The notes under the pieces were generated by a model, which was given only the letters and a program-made list of their open reading frames with translations, had not been told where the DNA came from and did no database searches. DNA of 64,000 nucleotides, taken from positions 91,915,944-91,979,943 of the forward strand of contig CM045763.1 in the NCBI GenBank assembly GCA_025200525.1, in the 5' to 3' direction. Source of the stretch: Camellia lanceoleosa. Taxonomy: Eukaryota; Streptophyta; Magnoliopsida; Ericales; Theaceae. Of the stretch, positions 20,264 to 34,084 are shown one piece after another (within the stretch, counting starts at the first letter, position 1; each line of letters opens with the position of its first letter). The position numbers and the translations under genes were made by a program.

Positions 20264-21226
20264 TGTTGAAATAATCTTACGTGTAAATAAAATAATTTGA
20301 AATAAATTCAAACAAAATAAATAAATAACATACAGATTTATTACGTAGAACCAAATAAAAATTACAAGACCAAGTCGAGTGTGTGACACTCTGTCTTTAA
20401 AGCGGTTAAGCCTGAATTCACGGTACTTACGGTTGAGTGGCGTCTATCTCTGAGATACAATGATCTTCACAAATTGTAGTAGTACTCCAAACAATTTGTT
20501 CGTGAACCAACACATGATCTATACTCTCTTTATTATTTTCCTAAAACTAGAATGTAGGAAAATGCACTAAATAAAAAATGGACAGCAACAAAGACAATCT
20601 GCTGATTGAATTATTAGGATGGAAAAATTAGGATTACAAGGACTTCATTCTCTGCGATCCGGACCCATTTGGAAAAATTTGAATATATAGCCAAAAATAT
20701 GACCCGAGCAGTACTATTTGACCGTTGCGAAACTATTTTCAAATATTGAAAAAAGCTAACCGTTGGTCAAACACAAGAATACAAACAATTTGAAGGCTGT
20801 TGGTCTAACGGTAGGTTCATATTATTTTATTTAAACTATTTCAAATATATATATATTAAACTAATTAAATATATATATATATTAAACTATTAAAATAGTT
20901 AAATAAAAATTATATGAAGAGGTATAAATTTTAGGAAACTTTTAACGAACCTAAAAATAGAATTTTAGAATTGAATTAAATTCTCACAATTACAAATTTT
21001 AGGAAACCACTTAGGAACCCAAAATTAGTATTTAGAATTAAATTAAATTCCCACAATAATTTTATTGAAAAAATTCAAAAAGAATTTTATCTAAATAAAA
21101 ATTAATGTTAAATCAACTACCCATTCACTCATAAATGGTTTTGACGTTCCGTCTTCACCGTGTGACTTGCCACTTGTGATGAGAACACTTCACCTCTTGG
21201 ACCCACCCCAAACCATTTTTCCAACA
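20264..21226 (-). repeat. 3' LTR of the copia element
   Basis: Aligns along its length with 26435-27424. It contains the (TA)n-flanked 'attaaactaattaaa' segment seen in both LTRs. Differences from its partner are dominated by small indels. Confidence 0.9.
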
Positions 21227-21799
21227 ATCCCCACACAGAATGGAATTTGGCGGAGAATATGCAACAACATGATCTAAATCTGAGTATAGAAATTGAAAAT
21301 ATTACGCAAAGGATAGGTAGCTTTTGGCTTTGAACCTTTCCTTGTGAGACACTATCGGATTTACTAGCTAACGATAAACATGATGTCTTGAGCTATTGAC
21401 CATTTGTGTAAACCAAGACAATAGAACTCACAGTATATCTCCAAACACAGTTTAGTTCTCACTATTGTGTTCATTTTGTACTGAACAACTTTGGTCTTCA
21501 TGAGTGCTCTAGAAATTGTAGCCCTTCACAAATCTCACAGAAGCCCGATTCACACTCATAGGTGATGCTTATGAAGAGTATCTGCTATACTCCACTAGGT
21601 TTACCTAGATATAAGAATCATTAAAAGTTTTACTTAACCTAAAAGCTTTGCAGACATCACTATTTCATCATAGAAATGGGTAGGAGTTAGACTCTCGGTG
21701 ATCATACGAGTCATTCACAACTCGGTTGTCCTTTGAACCTAGATCTTGGGATCTTGATCAACTAGGTTGGGTTGCGTTGTGGTAACTCTTATTTAATAG

Positions 21800-24700
21800 G
21801 CTTAAGTCTCATTCCCTCGATAAATTCTCAACTAACTCTCTTGCTAACCGTTTGGTTAGTGGATCCGCTATGTTGTCTTTAGACTTAACATATTCTATGG
21901 AAATAATTCCATTAGAGAGTAGTTGTCTTACGGTATTATATCGACGGCGAATGTGCGTGACTTACCGTTATACATATGATTTCGATGCTCTACCTATAGG
22001 TGATTGACCATCATAATGTATGCATATAGCGAGGCAGGTTTAGGCCATATTGGAATATCTTCAAGGAAGTGGCGAAGCCATTACGCTCTTCCTTGCTTTG
22101 TCTATCGCTATGAATTGATTCCATAGTAGACCTAGCAATACAAGTCTGTTTGGAAGATTTCCAAGATCTGATCGTCCACCAAGAGTAAAGAACATACCTT
22201 TGGTGGACTTGAGTCTTTAGTATCAGATATCAATTTGCATCACATTATCCTTCAAATCTTCTTGGATATCTAGTATAATTCAGCCCAATTCTGAGTAAAT
22301 CGGAGATATCTAAGAACCCTTATAATTGCTTTCCATTGTTCTACTCCCAAATTACTCGTATACCTACTTAATTTACTTACTGCATAAGCTATATCTGGGC
22401 GAGTGCAATTCATCAAGTACATTAAGCTTCCAATAATTTGGGCATCGCTAATTGAGAAATACTTTCTTGTATATTCTTAGAAAGATACAAATTAACATGT
22501 CTGGGAGTTCTAGCAAGATGATCATCATCTTTCTTTGAATTTGTCAAAATATTTTCTCAATGTGATGAGATTGTGACAAAGTATAACCTTCGATGTTTTG
22601 GTAATTTTCATACTAAAATTACATACAATGCCCATGTCTTTCATATCAAAATGTTTATTCAACATTTTCTTAGTAGTTTAATCATGTCATTATTACTACC
22701 TATGATGAGCATATCATCTACATAAAGACATACAATGACATACAATGACATAACCTTTACGCATGTTTTTAATATAAACACATTTGTCACACTCATTAAT
22801 TTTAAAACCATTTGACATCATTGCCTTGTCAAATTTCTCATGCTATTGCTTTGGGGCTTGTTTTAAACCATATAATGATTTAACCAATTTACACACTTTC
22901 TTTTCTTTCTGGAGCAGAAAACCCTTACAGTTGTTCCATGTAAATTTCTTCATTTAACTCACCATTTAAGCGATTTTAACATCCATTTGATGAATTTCTA
23001 AATTGTATAGAGATGCACGATGGCAATTAGCATTTTAATGGATGCTATTCTTATGTCGGTGAGTATGTGTCAAAATAATCTAAACTTTCTTTGTCTAAAA
23101 TCTTTGACTACAAGTCTTGCCTTGTATTTGTCGATTGATCCATCTGCTTTTAATTTTTTTTGAAAATCCACTTGTACCCAAGAGGTTTACAACTTTGGCA
23201 AGTCCACTAATTCCCAAGTGAGATTTTGCAAGATGGATTCAACTTCCTTTGATAGCTTCTTTCCATAAAGGGCTTGAGAATTTGACATAGCCTCTTTAAA
23301 GGTTAAAGGCTCATTTTCTAACAAATATGTTAGAAAATCTGGACCAAATGATTTTGAGGTTCTAGCGTTTACTCGCCTAGGTTCCTCTTCCTCATTTTGA
23401 TCTAACTCTTGTTCTTGATCATGTTCTTGATCCTGACTAGTAATAGTATCATGAGATCTTTTATTGTTACTAGTCTCTTGTCCAGTTTTCTTTGGAAATA
23501 CATGTTCAAAGAATGATGCATTCCTTGTCTCAATAATAGTATTTACATGCATTTCGGTATGTTCTGATTTATAAATCAAAAACCGATATGCACTACTATT
23601 CTTAGCATAACCAATGAAAATACAATCAATGGTCTTAGGACCTATCTTAGTCTTTTTAAGACTAGGAATAGCCACTTTAGTCAAACACTCCTACACTTTT
23701 AAGTATTTGTAGGATGGTACTCTACCATGCCACATTTCATAAGGTGTTTGATTCACTTTCTTTCGGGGTACTTTATTTAAAATGTAATTACCAGAAAGTA
23801 TTGCTTCCCCCCACAAGTTCTGAGGTAATCCAGAACTGATTAACATGGTATTCATCATTTCTTTTAAAATCCTATGTTTCCTTTGAGGTAATTCCATTTT
23901 CTTTGAGGTGAGTAAGGCGGTGGTTTGATGAATTATTCCATGTTCTTTAAAATTACCAAAAGGTGATTCATATTCACCTCTATCACTTCTAAGTTTCTTG
24001 ATTTTCTTACCAAGTTGATTTTCAACTTCATTCTTATATTGAATGAAAGTTTCCAAAGTTTCATCCTTGGTTCGAATTAAATAAATATAACTATATCTAG
24101 TATAGTCATCTATAAAGTGATTACATACTTTTTCCACCTCTTGTTTGAATTGATTTAAAATCACAAATGTCACTATGAATTAATTCAAAGTGGTTAGTAC
24201 TTCTTTCAATTGAATGAAAAGAAGTTTTAGATAATTTTGCCTCAACACAAATTTCACATTTATGATTTGAATCAATGTCAAATTTAGGTAAACATTCCAT
24301 ATTAATTAATCTCAAGATCCATAATTAACATGTCTAGTCTACCATGCCATAGAATTTGAAGACTCAAGCAAGTAAGAAGAAGATGTAGTATTATTAATAG
24401 AGAGGGTACAATAGTCATTACATTTAACTTGAAAAGGCCATCAGACATGTAACATTTTCCTACATACATCCCATTCTTAGTAAGTACAAATTTATCACTC
24501 CCAAATACTAGCCTAAACCCATTCTTACTCAACAAAGATCGGGAAACAAGATTCTTGCGAATGTCCGGTACATGCAGCACATTGTTGAGAAGTAAGTTCC
24601 TTTCGGATGTCATCTTGAGTACAATCTTTCCTTGTCCTTCAACTTTGGAAGTTGAGGAGTTGCCCATAAACAGTTGTTCACCATTGTCCACTGTAGAGTA

Positions 24701-26200
24701 AGATGTGAATATTTTTTTGTCGGTACAAATATGGCGAGTAGCACCAGTGTCCACCACCATTCTTTAGGATTTCGAAGCAAGATTTGCCTAAACAAGCTAT
24801 GAAAGATTGATGTCATCTACACCATTGGAAATATTGTCCACTTCGGTCATATGGAAGCGAAGCGGGCTTCTTGCTTGTTCTTTTCTTACTTTTGCCTTTA
24901 CTCGGCAATCTTTGACCCGATGTCCCTCTTTGTCACGAGATGTAAATTGCCATTAAACTTGTACTTTTATTATCCCCCTTTAGAGCCTTGTGATGAACTT
25001 TCTCCAAAGACTTCGTTTCTTGGTTTTGAAGCATGTTCTACATTTGCCTTAGACTCCATAGGATTCTTACCGGTAAGCTTATCGAGTGCGGTTGTCCTCC
25101 TTAATCCTTACAATTAACTCATCTATAGAAATTTCTTTGCGCTTGTGTTTAAGGTAATTCTTGAATTCCTTCAACCTTTGGGTAATTTTTCAATTAAAGT
25201 TTTGCAACTTGGAAGGATTCAGGGGAATATACCTTCTGCGTGAATGTCATGCGAGAATGAGTTGAAATCTTGAGCTTAGCTAATCACGGTTTTTGAATTA
25301 ACAATTACAAAATCCGAGAATCGCCATACAAATTTCTTTGAGCAGTATCTTCTGTTTTGTACTTTTTCTCCGCGATTCCCAAAGTTCCTTTCTTTGTCTT
25401 GATTAATTTTGAAGCGTTGTATAATGTGTTGTCAAGTCCGTTCAAGGCGTAATTCCGGCTAAAGAAATCGGCATGTTTCAAGCATCATAGCCCTTGAGGA
25501 ACCACTTGCGGTTTCATCTTCTTTCAAGATAGGAAGCATCTTCCACGGAAGAAAGCGAGCGAGTTGAGTTGTAAGATAGAACAACATTTACATTGCCATC
25601 TTTTAAAGTCGGTTCACGAGAACTTCTCGGCTTTTCACCGTGATTTACGTCTTGTCATCACGGAGAGGAGTTAGTGCAATCGACCTACCACAGTAGTACT
25701 TGTTTGGGCATTTGTTTGATGGCCATCAATTCTAATTTATAAAACAAAATTATAATTAAATTTACCTGCCTGAAAAATTAAACCAAATTCTGAAATTAAA
25801 TTACGTAAAAATAAAAAAACAAGAATGTAACTTTTATTTTCCAATTAATTTGAAAAAATAAAATAAAATTTTATTTAAACAAATTAATTCCACACGAAAA
25901 TAAAACAAATAAAAACTATAACTTTTATTTTTCAATTAATTTGGAAATAAAATAAAATTTTATTTAACCAAAATAATTCTGCCTTTGAAAATAAAATTAC
26001 GTAAAATAAAAAGAAATAAGAATATAACTTTTATTTTTCAATTAATTTGGAAATAAAATAAAATTTTATTTAACCAAATTAATTCCACACAGAAAATTAA
26101 TTTCCGTAGCACTTCAAAAATTAAAATACTAAAATAGAATTTTAATTAATGAAAACTCAGAAAATAATTTCTAAAATCCAAAATTAATTTACGAAAAAAA
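21800..26200 (-). pseudogene. Copia gag-pol polyprotein, broken
   Basis: Read on the minus strand, a CCHC zinc-knuckle remnant with GHRVKDCR lies near 24900-24950. The protease motif DTGATRH is near 24735-24760, with the following segment to 24302. The GAG-pre-integrase and integrase core (IDDYTRYSYIYLI, LRSDRGEYES) cover 23691-24240. The post-integrase and RT N-terminal region covers 23187-23684, ending in W-E-L-V-D-L-P. The reverse transcriptase YVDD box is at 22713-22724 (YVDDMLIIGSNND), and the RNase H end NIADPLTKRLARE is at about 21836-21875. At least five frames are needed to read it. Gag proper (25000-26200) is barely legible. No function is expected. Confidence 0.9.
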
Positions 26201-26434
26201 TTCACAAAATATATTACAGATTGTTAATGACACTAGTATTGTACTACTAGTTGTTGTCAAAAGAAACGATATATTACTACTATACATCCAAATAGTATAT
26301 AATCACTATTTGTTTTTCAACGAATATTATTTTATAAATCATGAGAAAATAATTTTCTTTCGAAATTATTTACGAAGAAAGAAAAAAGAAACAAAGCGAA
26401 AAATTACGTAGCGAGAATAATTGAATCTTAAGAT

Positions 26435-27424
26435 TGTTGGAACAATCTTACGTGTAAATAAAATAACGAAATAAATTCAAGCAAAATAAATAAATAACAT
26501 ACCATATTTGATACATCGAACCAAATAGAAATTACAAGACCAAGTCAGTGTGTGACACTACGTCATAAAACGATTAACCCTATAGTACTTACGGTTGAGT
26601 AAACGTCTATCTCCGAGGATACAATGATCTTCACAAATTGTAATAGTACTCCAAACAATTTGTTCGTGAGAGCCAAACGCATGATCTATACTCTCTTTAT
26701 TATTTTCCTAAAACTAGAATGTAGGAAAATGCACTAAATAAAAGAAATGGGCTGACAACAAAGACAATTTCTTGATTGAATTATTCGGATGAAAAATTCG
26801 GATTACAAGGACTTCATTCTCTGCGATCGAACGCTAGAAAATTTGAATATATAGCCAAAAATATAGTCCGACAAACGAGGTACTATTTGACCGTTGCGAA
26901 ACTATTTTCAAATATTGAAAAAGCTAATCGTTAAGTCAGAAACACCAAGAATACAAACAATTTGAAGGCTGTTGTGGTCTACTTAGGTAGAGTTCATATT
27001 ATTTTATTTAAAATATTTCAAATATATATATATATATTAAACTAATTAAATATATATATATATATATGATAAACTATTAAAATAGTTAAATAAATAATTA
27101 AAATGAAGAGTATAAATTTTAGGAAACTTTAAGGAACCTAAAAAATAGAATTTTAGAATTGAATTAAATTCTCACAATTACAAATTTTAGGAAACCACTT
27201 AGAAATCTAAAATTTGTATTTAGAATTAAATTAAATTCCCACAATAATTTTTATTGAAAAAATTCAAAGAGAATTTTATCTAAATAAAAATTAATGTTCA
27301 CGTCAACTCTTTTACATTTCACTTTCATAAATGGTTTTGGCGTTCAAGTCTTGCCCGTTATTGACTTTTCACGCAGCAGAAAACTCTTCACCTCTTGGAC
27401 CCTTACAAACCATTTTTTCCAACA
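26435..27424 (-). repeat. 5' LTR of the copia element
   Basis: Direct repeat partner of 20264-21226, with TGTTGG...CCAACA termini. Confidence 0.9.
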
Positions 27425-27689
27425 TGAACAAGAAATAAGGAAAAGATAAATAACTGAAGAAATATTTGCAAAATATAAAAAATTAACAGGTTCCCTCTTT
27501 CCAACATGTTTTTTGTCCCACTACAGTTAGATCCTGGATAGTTCAAGATGGATCATGTTTACTTTTGCAAATTTAGGTACTGTACCTATTTTTTTTTTTT
27601 TTTAGGTACATGTTGATCAATACTATATGGCTCAAACTATGTTAATACCTAGGTTTTGAAAGAAAAAATTCACATATATGAGATTAAAA
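27425..27689. other. Intergenic DNA
   Basis: No gene. A T-run lies at about 27590-27603. Confidence 0.5.
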
Positions 27690-28890
27690 ATGTCACAAAA
27701 AAAGAATATTTAGTAGCATTTTTTTAAAAAATATCATAGAGTTACAAACATACAAAGGCTCCTAGTGGCACATTTCAATTAAAAAAATATCACTTCACTA
27801 CAACAAAAATGTCACTACAACAAATTTATACTTTTTAGTGGCACTACACTAATTAGCATGTGTTTTTTAGAAAAATGCTACAAAAATAAAAATTGAGCAT
27901 TTAATGTTTAGAAAAATGTGCCGCGAAATACTGAAACATATAAGAGCTCTCTTGGCATTTTCAATAAAAAAATGTCCAATATCAATTTTATGACATTTTA
28001 TAAAAATAATGAACTTTACAAAAAATTAACATTACGTGATATTCTTAAACAAATGCCACTAAACTTTAGTAGCAATGGCAATTTTTAAAATATCAAGAAA
28101 CTATGTAGAGTGCAAATTACTTTTTATGCAGCATTTTAAGGTGAAAAGTAATGCATAAACAAATATTTTATAACATTTGAGAAATGCGCAGAGCAAAAAA
28201 CTACTAAGCTTATAATGCCATTTTGAAAAAACAAAAAATGCTAATATATTTTCTAGAATTTTTAAAATACACGTATAAAATAATTAAAAATATAAATAAA
28301 TTAAACTCAATATACACCTCTGAGGAAAAACACTTTCGTGATTAAATTTCACGACCAAAAAAAACTTGAGAGTTAAGCTAAAAGGTATGGCTTCGAGCTG
28401 ACCAAAATAGCATTAGTAGCCAAAAAAGTAAAACTTTTTGGTGACTAAGAAAACAATTTTAATGTGAAAAAGTCTATAATTGGCGCTAAAACTAAGTTTG
28501 GTTGCTGATTATATGGGTTTTACCAGGCTAAAAAATTTTAGTACCCAAAAGTAAAAAGCTTTTTTGTGACTAAAAAAATTTTAGTAGTCAAAAGTCTACA
28601 ATTGGCGACTAAAAAAATAAGTTTAGTTGCTAAAAGTGATCATTTTTTAAAGCTGGGAGAACTAAAATCTTAAAAGTAAGAATTAGAATTTTTGGCGACC
28701 AAAATTTTGGTAGTGAAAAGTGCATCAGTGAGCATTAAATCTGATTTTTGAGTGCGTGGTGATGGATTCGTTTAGTAACTAAAAAAATAATTAATAGCCA
28801 AAGAAAGTATAGAATTGGCGACTTAAAAAAATATTTTTAGTTGCCAAAAGTGGTGCTTTTTTATTTTTGCTAGTAAATAGTTTATTTTAC
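27690..28890. mobile_element. Non-autonomous CACTA (En/Spm) fragments with subterminal repeats
   Basis: CACTACAACAAAAATGT at 27796 and a second CACTACAACAAAT 17 bases later match the CACTA terminal consensus. 27690-28300 contains repeated 'aatgccactaaa / tagtggcattttt' motifs in both orientations. 28330-28880 contains many 'ttggcgactaaaaaa' motifs. Both are typical of subterminal transposase-binding repeats, and they seem to come from two families. No transposase sequence is present and the far terminus is not certain. Confidence 0.6.
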
Positions 28891-28999
28891 ATAAATTATG
28901 TTCAATAAAATAATTATGTTTATATATATATACTTTTATATTAATATAAATGCATGTACTATATAAAATAATATATGTTGCATATATAATCATATGGTA

Positions 29000-29110
29000 T
29001 TATAGAGGTGTAGTGGGAATAGTTCTTGGTGTATAAGGTTTGTAATGAATTGTGAGAGGGTTGGCGGTTTGAGTCTCATATGAGTGAATCAAAATTATTC
29101 TATAATGAAT
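29000..29110 (+). mobile_element. tRNA-derived SINE head (possible)
   Basis: An A-box match tggtgtataag (29027-29037) is followed 28 bases later by a B-box-like ggtttgagtctc (29066-29077). This is the spacing of an internal RNA polymerase III promoter. The sequence is not a tRNA gene (no cloverleaf or CCA context). The 3' end is not defined. Confidence 0.4.
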
Positions 29111-30000
29111 TATAAATCACGAATGGAAACGATGATAGTGTTGCGAATAGTGTCTCTTATGACATTAAAAGAGGTAATCCTGTTGAAAAGTTTTAGTCTT
29201 GATGAATTAATAATGACAACATAGATAATGCTTCTTTAACTTTTTAATAGTAAGCTTGATAGTGCACAGTAATAATATCTACCGTGACATCAAAATGGCA
29301 TTGAAAGTTTTTAGCGATAATGGTGTAGTGACAACTTTGCAAGTATCCCCATATCATTAGTCTGAGTATTACAAAGATCTGAGTGTACTTGTTCAAAATA
29401 CCACAAGACTAAAAATATTATTAAACCAATAGTTTTGTGGTACTTTTCAAATATCAATAAACTAAGAAAATATTGTAGTATATAGGAAAGAAATATTATG
29501 TTAAAATTCATCATTTTCTTTTATGGTTTCTTATGTGGCATGATAAATCATATTATTTTGTAGGAACAATTATAAAAATGTATATATATATATATATATG
29601 GAAAAAAACTCCAAGGTTTGAGTTCACAGCAATGAAAATAAACAATAAATTTTTAATTTTATCAATTTAAATTTTAAACTTGTAATTTGTTTTCAATCTA
29701 TACCATTTGTCTATTTACATTAAAGTAAAATAGTTGAAAAAAAATAACTATTTTAATCAATTAAACTCAATAAAATTGGTGTTTTAAACATTTTATGGGG
29801 TACATTTATTTACAGATTTTTGGGAGTTGACGTTGTAACTTATTATAATTTAGGAGTTTGTACCAAATTGTTTGGTGTAACTTTTACTTATAACTTATTA
29901 GACAAAATTGACATTTAAATAAAATTTGAAAAAAATTTGATTATTTGAAAGTTGGAGAAACAAATATGTTTTTAACTTTTAATTTTTTTTGATCATCGAC
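29111..30000. other. AT-rich intergenic DNA
   Basis: No gene recognised. A (TA)n microsatellite lies at about 29580-29599. Confidence 0.5.
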
Positions 30001-30100
30001 NNNNNNNNNNNNNNNNNNNNNNNNNNNNNNNNNNNNNNNNNNNNNNNNNNNNNNNNNNNNNNNNNNNNNNNNNNNNNNNNNNNNNNNNNNNNNNNNNNNN
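30001..30100. other. Assembly gap (100 N)
   Basis: One hundred N in a row, a conventional placeholder, so the true distance is unknown. The two flanks need not be adjacent in the genome. Confidence 0.99.
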
Positions 30101-31255
30101 AGTTTAATTTACCTAATCCATTCCCTTGGTGGGGAGTCTACATGATTATAGATAATTTGCATATTAAAAAGAATTATTTAATGAAGTGTTTGAGTTGTTT
30201 AATGAAGTCTACAACTCTACTTCCATTTGTATATATATCATATATCTAATATATAGAAATAAAGATACACGTATTATTGAATAAGGAGTTTTACCAAAAT
30301 AATCTCTATAAGAAAAATATCTCTCTTTGTTCTTCTTTCCTAGGTTACCATTATTGAACATAGGAATTTGGAGTGTGGATACAACATTGAAACTTTGGTA
30401 GCTTCTCAATTGGACGGTATGAGTTTTCCGAGACGAGACTCATAATTCAAGTCATCTCATCTAAAAACCATTTTCGCTTTGAAATAATATGATTACCCGT
30501 TATTTTTCCTTCATGTCAATGGTACAAAGATATAACTTAAGTATAATTTAGTAGCTCGGGAGTAGTTTCACCATTGAATACAGATGAAAAAAGTAAACTC
30601 CATGCTATTTTATAGCAATAGTTAAATTATAATAACATGTCGTTAAAGTTGCTTTTATGTTGTACATTGGATCAAGATTGAGTTGGATAGAAATCTTTGG
30701 CAGTCTTTTGTTAGCTAGAGATTTTCAATCCAATTCCAACTTTTCAATCCTTAGCTTTAAGTTCACTTTAATAGCCATGTTAGGTTCACCTGGACTTACT
30801 AGCTTTAACACCCCTAGTTTTGGTAAAAGGGAATGAATTTCCAAGGTAAATGTAAATGATAGTTTTGTCGTATTGTCATCTACTAATACAATTTATATGA
30901 GAAAATTGCTATATATATAATTTTTCTAAAAAATAAATAATAATAATTTGACAATGACATTTTTAATAATTATTAACCAAAGTGATAGACTTTTGAATTT
31001 CTAATAAATGAAAGGAACATGGTTACTATTCTAACCTATTTTCTCTTGTACCCATATGCAAGAATACAAATGTGAAACAACATTTTGTAAGAAATTTTAT
31101 ATACAAATTATTTTTGTATAACATTGGTTATTGGTTAATTTCACTTTTATTTGTTGAACTATCTTTTGCTCATTACGATAGTTTTTTGGGTGAAACACTA
31201 ATAAATCTTAAAATGTGATTTTATGAACTGTTTAATTCTTCTTTTTTTACTTATG
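30101..31255. other. Intergenic DNA, nothing recognised
   Basis: No gene or clear repeat supported. Confidence 0.5.
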
Positions 31256-31965
31256 AACCATGTGGAGGGAAAAAATATGAGTCCAGGCTCAAACCCGATC
31301 ATGCTAGCCCAAAATGTAAAAATAGTAAGTTTCCAAACCCGGCCTTGTAATCCACGAGACAAGAAAGCAACAACTTGACATCCAATCAAGGCACGTGGAG
31401 AGACAAGGAAATATAAAAGATAACCTTCTAGAAGGCAAATCAGAAGTAAATGAGAGATTTCGGATTAGATATCATCCAACAAAGAATAAGTGTAGAATAG
31501 ATAAGGCAAACGATAGGTTGTGCCTAGTAGAAGGCCGAGTCGCTCAATCAAATTAATCCTACGATATAATACTTGACGAAGTTGGCCACTAACGCTAGAC
31601 ATTATCTTGGTTGTCCATGCGGTAGAGATCCAACAATCAAAGACATGGGCAACTTGGCAAGATGTCCGACCAAAGCCAGGTATAGGCAGAAACCTTTTGA
31701 TCAAGACAAGATCCAACGAATGAAATTTGAACAAGAATGGTTATAAATGGGTAAGCATGCAAAGTATAATGGGACAAGTGAGTGAATCCAATTCAATCCA
31801 ATTGTACTCAATCTTGATTAGCTTCTGTTTCATAATTATTTCCTTTCAAAATATTTATATGTTATAGCTTATTAGGTTGCTGCCTTGATCATCGGAGGGT
31901 CCTCCCGACCTATCCTGGTTGGGAATGATCACTGATATTGTGGTATGTCTTTATAGTGTACAATG
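31256..31965 (+). mobile_element. LTR-like remnant (Ty3/gypsy type suspected)
   Basis: A less AT-rich block holds a TATA-like ggttataaatggg (about 31739-31751) and, 120-180 bases later, 'gatcatcggagggtcctcccgacc' in two parts. That phrase is common in the U5 end of plant gypsy LTRs. No coding domain or partner LTR is present. Ends not determined. Confidence 0.4.
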
Positions 31966-32194
31966 GAATGAGCGTACCATCTCACTTTCCATGTGGAGAT
32001 AATTTTACTTTCCACAAACCCAAAGGTCCTATTAAAGTGGAAATTACATAAAAAGGTAGTCCCTTATATATTTGGATTTAATTTTTTAGAGATAAAAGTG
32101 GAATTCTCAAAATGTGAAATTATACATTTAGACAATCCGCACTATAGAGGTTTGGATTTTCCCTCACTTTGGAACAAATCTCACATTACAAACA

Positions 32195-32400
32195 AAAATG
32201 TAATACTTCAATGTAATATACTAAAAAACTCTCTGGTGTATTTTTGTCAAATGTAACAACATAATGCTCTAAAAAATTCCTTTGGGTACTTTTTTTTCCA
32301 AACATAACACTCCAATTAATGTAATACACTAAAAAACTCCTTGTACTTTTCTCAAACGTAACACTCTAATCAATGTAACACACTAAAACTTCAAATGTGA
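32195..32400 (-). repeat. Reverse-oriented array of the gtacactaag repeat
   Basis: Four units containing 'tacactaaaaaactcc', '...acttttctcaaacgtaacact' and 'aatgtaa' are the reverse complement of the repeats at 5885-6115 and 6655-6765. Confidence 0.65.
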
Positions 32401-32409
32401 AATAAAAAT

Positions 32410-32545
32410 TGAAATTAACCACACCATTACAATTACACCAACATTACCAAAACACTCGTACTAATAAGAATGGACATGTTACACCCATACAAATAAGAAT
32501 TGAAATTAACTACACCATTACAATTACACAAACATTACCAAAACA
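32410..32545. repeat. Tandem duplication, unit about 88 bp
   Basis: 'attgaaattaaccacaccat' followed by 'tacaattacaccaacattac' occurs at 32410 and again at 32498 with one-base changes. Confidence 0.75.
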
Positions 32546-34084
32546 TGCATGTAACACAAACAGTTGATGGGCTAAAACAATGATAGCCAGTGTGTTGTGT
32601 ACAATGTTACGACCTCCCATACGAATGTGATACCTCCTAAAATCATTGCACACAAAAAAAGAAAAAAACACACCACAAACGTGTGGCGCGCTACATATGT
32701 ACATAATAGACGTATTAACTTCATGTGATACGTTAATGATGACCCAAAATGTTTTCCATCAAAAAACCAACATAAACAAAACAACACAATCACATTTAAT
32801 CATCTCGCTCAACCAACAACGAAACACAATAAACAACACAACAAAACACAACAACGAATCATCGAACGAAAAAATGGGTCACAATAATGAAGCAACACAC
32901 CAAACCAACCGCAAAACCAACGCAACAAAATCCGTAAAACATTAAACATAAAACATAACAAACCAATGCATGTGCCTTGCGAGCATCTCCACCCAGATCG
33001 AACAAACAAACTTCAGATTTCCCGCCAAAACACCACACCACCAAAAAAGGAGTTTCAACACCCAATACCGAACACGTTAAACATCCACCCAGCAAATGTT
33101 ACCAAAATGACCCACCCAAATCCCCAAAAAATATCCCAACACACATAACAATTCCATTTTTGTTTCACAATCACTTAAAAATTAGGAAAAAAATATTCAC
33201 GTATGGGCAATCAAGTAAACTCAAATGGCACCAAATTAAATAAACCCTCCTTTCCAAAAATAAAAATGACTAATTCATTTAAAAGAAAACTTTAAAACTA
33301 AATGGATCACTATTCTCCCAAATGAGATTCATAGGTAAATTTTCCTAGTTTTTTATTATTATTGATTTGGATGAATGGTCTCCAAGACTCCAATTAGACT
33401 ATATGAACAAAAATAAAAAATAAAAATTGCATATTAAATAAATTAAATTGATAATTAAAAGATAAAAGAAAATAATAATAATAATAATAATAATAAGTTA
33501 GAGGATAGAAATAAAATTAACAGCATTACCTATTTAAACCCATTGATCGTGTTAAAGGTTTCAAATGATTCAAAACAAAACAAAGCTTTCTTCAATTAAA
33601 AAAAGAAGAAGAAGAAGGTTTGCCATATTGCCAACTAATACAATTTATGCGCTTTGGTGGTATTGAAGGTATCAAAAGATTCAACAAGAATTAAGATTTC
33701 TCTAAGATATCAAAAGATTCAAAGGTTGCCCCAATTTTAAGTTCAAAATTCCAGTTTAATAAAGTCAAATGTCAACACATACAAGAGTAATTAATTGGTT
33801 AAATCAGCGTTGCATTTGTAGTTTAGTGAACACTTGCTAAACCATTTTTAATACCACCATTATTACACATTTAGATTTCTTTTATTCAAAATTGTATCCA
33901 AAAATTCATTTTATGATTCATATCTCCATTACACAATTTAATTTTGGATTCAAATCCGAAAACTTTTTCTGAGTTAATACAATTACTCACATGATACACA
34001 TGATATGTTGCTACTTTCATCACGGAGGTGGTGGTGATGACAATTGACTTTCACACTATTATGTAATGATGCCTCTATAAATTT
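32546..34084. other. Intergenic DNA with simple repeats
   Basis: A-rich and CAA-rich text at 32750-32960 generates long spurious frames on both strands. An (AAT)n microsatellite lies at about 33474-33497 and (GAA)n at about 33603-33617. No gene recognised. Confidence 0.5.

Larger units (their letters stand above)
20264..27424 (-). mobile_element. Ty1/copia retrotransposon with two LTRs, degenerate
   Basis: Two direct LTRs (20264-21226 and 26435-27424) start TGTTG and end CCAACA. They enclose gag-protease-integrase-RT-RNase H remnants, all read on the minus strand, in the order diagnostic of copia (integrase before reverse transcriptase). A purine tract on the minus strand (tgtgtggggat) abuts the left LTR, which is thus the 3' LTR. 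No standard tRNA-Met primer site is visible beside the 5' LTR. The flanking pentamers tgtgg and tgaac do not match, so the target duplication is lost or ends are misjudged. Many stops and frameshifts make it non-autonomous. Confidence 0.92.

Noticed and set aside
20264..27424. tgtgg / tgaac as target duplication of the first copia element
   Set aside because: Only two of five bases match, so the duplication is not claimed.
32646..33243. Several overlapping frames of 60-99 codons on both strands
   Set aside because: Caused by A-rich/CAA-rich low complexity. Translations are compositionally biased and frames overlap on both strands.
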